30,485 nucleotides of DNA from Gnetum montanum. Taxonomy: Eukaryota > Streptophyta > Gnetopsida > Gnetales > Gnetaceae. This document shows positions 29,945-30,485 of this stretch, in pieces. A program made the position numbers and the translations under genes. The DNA lies in NCBI GenBank assembly GCA_015680685.1, contig MNCI01026283.1, positions 350,430-380,914 on the forward strand. Reading direction: 5' to 3'. Position 1 is the first letter of the stretch; every line of letters starts with the position of its first letter. The notes under the pieces were generated by a model that was given only the letters and a program-made list of their open reading frames with translations, had not been told where the DNA came from and did not search any database.

Positions 29945-30001
29945 GATATCAGATATTCGACATTGTTTCTTGGGACTCGATATAGTGATATCACCCGATA
30001 T
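29945..30001. promoter_or_regulatory. GATATC-like repeats in U3 of L7
   Basis: GATATC at 29945-29950 and 29987-29992, with GATATT, CGATATA and CGATATT variants between and after. Same place relative to the TATA box as the cluster in L1. Confidence 0.45.
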
Positions 30002-30203
30002 TGGAGCTAACAAAATCATGACTCATCACTTATATTTGTATTTTCTAGAAAAAATTGCCAAAAAAGAATAAAACACTCTTGTTGCAATGTTTGTATGGGT
30101 CCATTTCATGCATCCTTATAAGCATAGCACTTTCCACTATCACTAAATAAAATAGATTAATATGCTTACATGGTTTTAGACATCATTGCTTTTAGTTTAA
30201 ACT

Positions 30204-30485
30204 TGATGAGCGGCGAGGTACCCCTACGCTCAACCATATGAATACAAGCATTTCACGCATGATCCGGTCAAATTTTAAGGACTAAGTGCTTATACGCCTT
30301 TGTGGAACAAGGATGGGTTGGTTGATTGTTGTCTTCTCAAACTTACTTGTATGTCATGATTGTATGGTTAAGTAATCTTGAGGCATATGATTTTTATATC
30401 TTTTATGTTTTTATGTCCTGTGCTAATAAGGGAGAAGAGAGATAACTAAGTGACTAATTTATCTTAACTACTCATTAACTAAGTT
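30204..30485 (-). mobile_element. LTR L8, minus strand, cut by the window edge
   Basis: Opens TGATGAGCGGCGAGGTACCCC, then ATGATCCGGTCAAATT and the U5 blocks shared with L6 (AAGTAATCTTGAGGCATATGA, TTTTATATCTTTTATG). Only the 3' end of the LTR is in the window. The 175 bases between L7 and L8 (30029-30203) show nothing recognisable. Confidence 0.82.

Larger units (their letters stand above)
29206..30028 (-). mobile_element. LTR L7, minus strand, 3' end truncated
   Basis: Ends at 30028 with GACTCATCA (TGATGAGTC on the minus strand). U3 has five GATATC-like words between 29945 and 30001, TATA box at 29926-29919, and R/U5 runs leftwards to 29206. The last 45 or so bases (the GGTACC..CTCATCA block) are missing at the left. 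Compared with L5, nearly all differences near 29212-29230 are CG-to-CA or CG-to-TG. Confidence 0.8.

Overview
The window is plant nuclear DNA made almost entirely of decayed, nested transposable elements. I see no intact host protein gene, rRNA, tRNA gene or CRISPR array. The plant assignment rests on a Ty3/gypsy pol of the Tat/Athila type (RT, then RNase H, then integrase, with a long spacer and an extra ORF after pol), on an RTE-type LINE of the kind common in plants, and on stop codons that look like decayed CAG/CGA codons, as expected of methylated plant transposons. The species cannot be named from this sequence.

One LTR family dominates. I count eight copies or pieces with termini TGATG...TCATCA: L1 1-162 (-), L2 12093-12983 (+), L3 17199-18051 (+), L4 18113-19725 (+, interrupted), L5 18719-19455 (-), L6 23221-23965 (+), L7 29206-30028 (-) and L8 30204-30485 (-). 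L5 is a solo LTR nested inside L4 with an exact CTATC target duplication. L6 is a solo LTR with a TAGAT/TAGAC duplication.

Layout. 1-162 is an LTR edge. 163-2026 is a non-coding leader with a degenerate tandem repeat of about 215-240 bp. 2027-6847 is element A: gag remnant, protease, RT, RNase H and integrase. 6848-8470 is a conserved spacer. 8481-8589 is a promoter-like block. 9008-11849 is an extra coiled-coil ORF (ORF3) in the position where Athila elements carry their env-like gene. 12093-12983 is the 3' LTR of A. Directly after its last base, element B starts in the middle of its RT and runs through RNase H, integrase and spacer to its 3' LTR (17199-18051). B lacks ORF3. This fits A having inserted into the RT of B.

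18113-19725 is the nested LTR pair with a 531-base assembly gap. 19726-21482 is AT-rich with simple repeats. 21483-22790 is a 5'-truncated RTE-like LINE on the minus strand. 22791-26740 is a different gypsy-like element (repeat-rich upstream region, TATA box, leader, gag remnant), with solo LTR L6 sitting beside its TATA box. 26741-29205 is mostly AT-rich and holds two or three tRNA-like SINE-type modules, an 80-bp tandem duplication, a G-quadruplex motif and a second RTE tail. 29206-30485 holds two more minus-strand LTRs.

Nothing here looks able to transpose by itself: every pol domain has stops, and key catalytic residues have changed. The most interesting points are ORF3 with its own promoter-like block and splice-acceptor-like start, the GATATC palindrome clusters in the LTR U3, and the nested-insertion history that can be read directly from junctions and target duplications.
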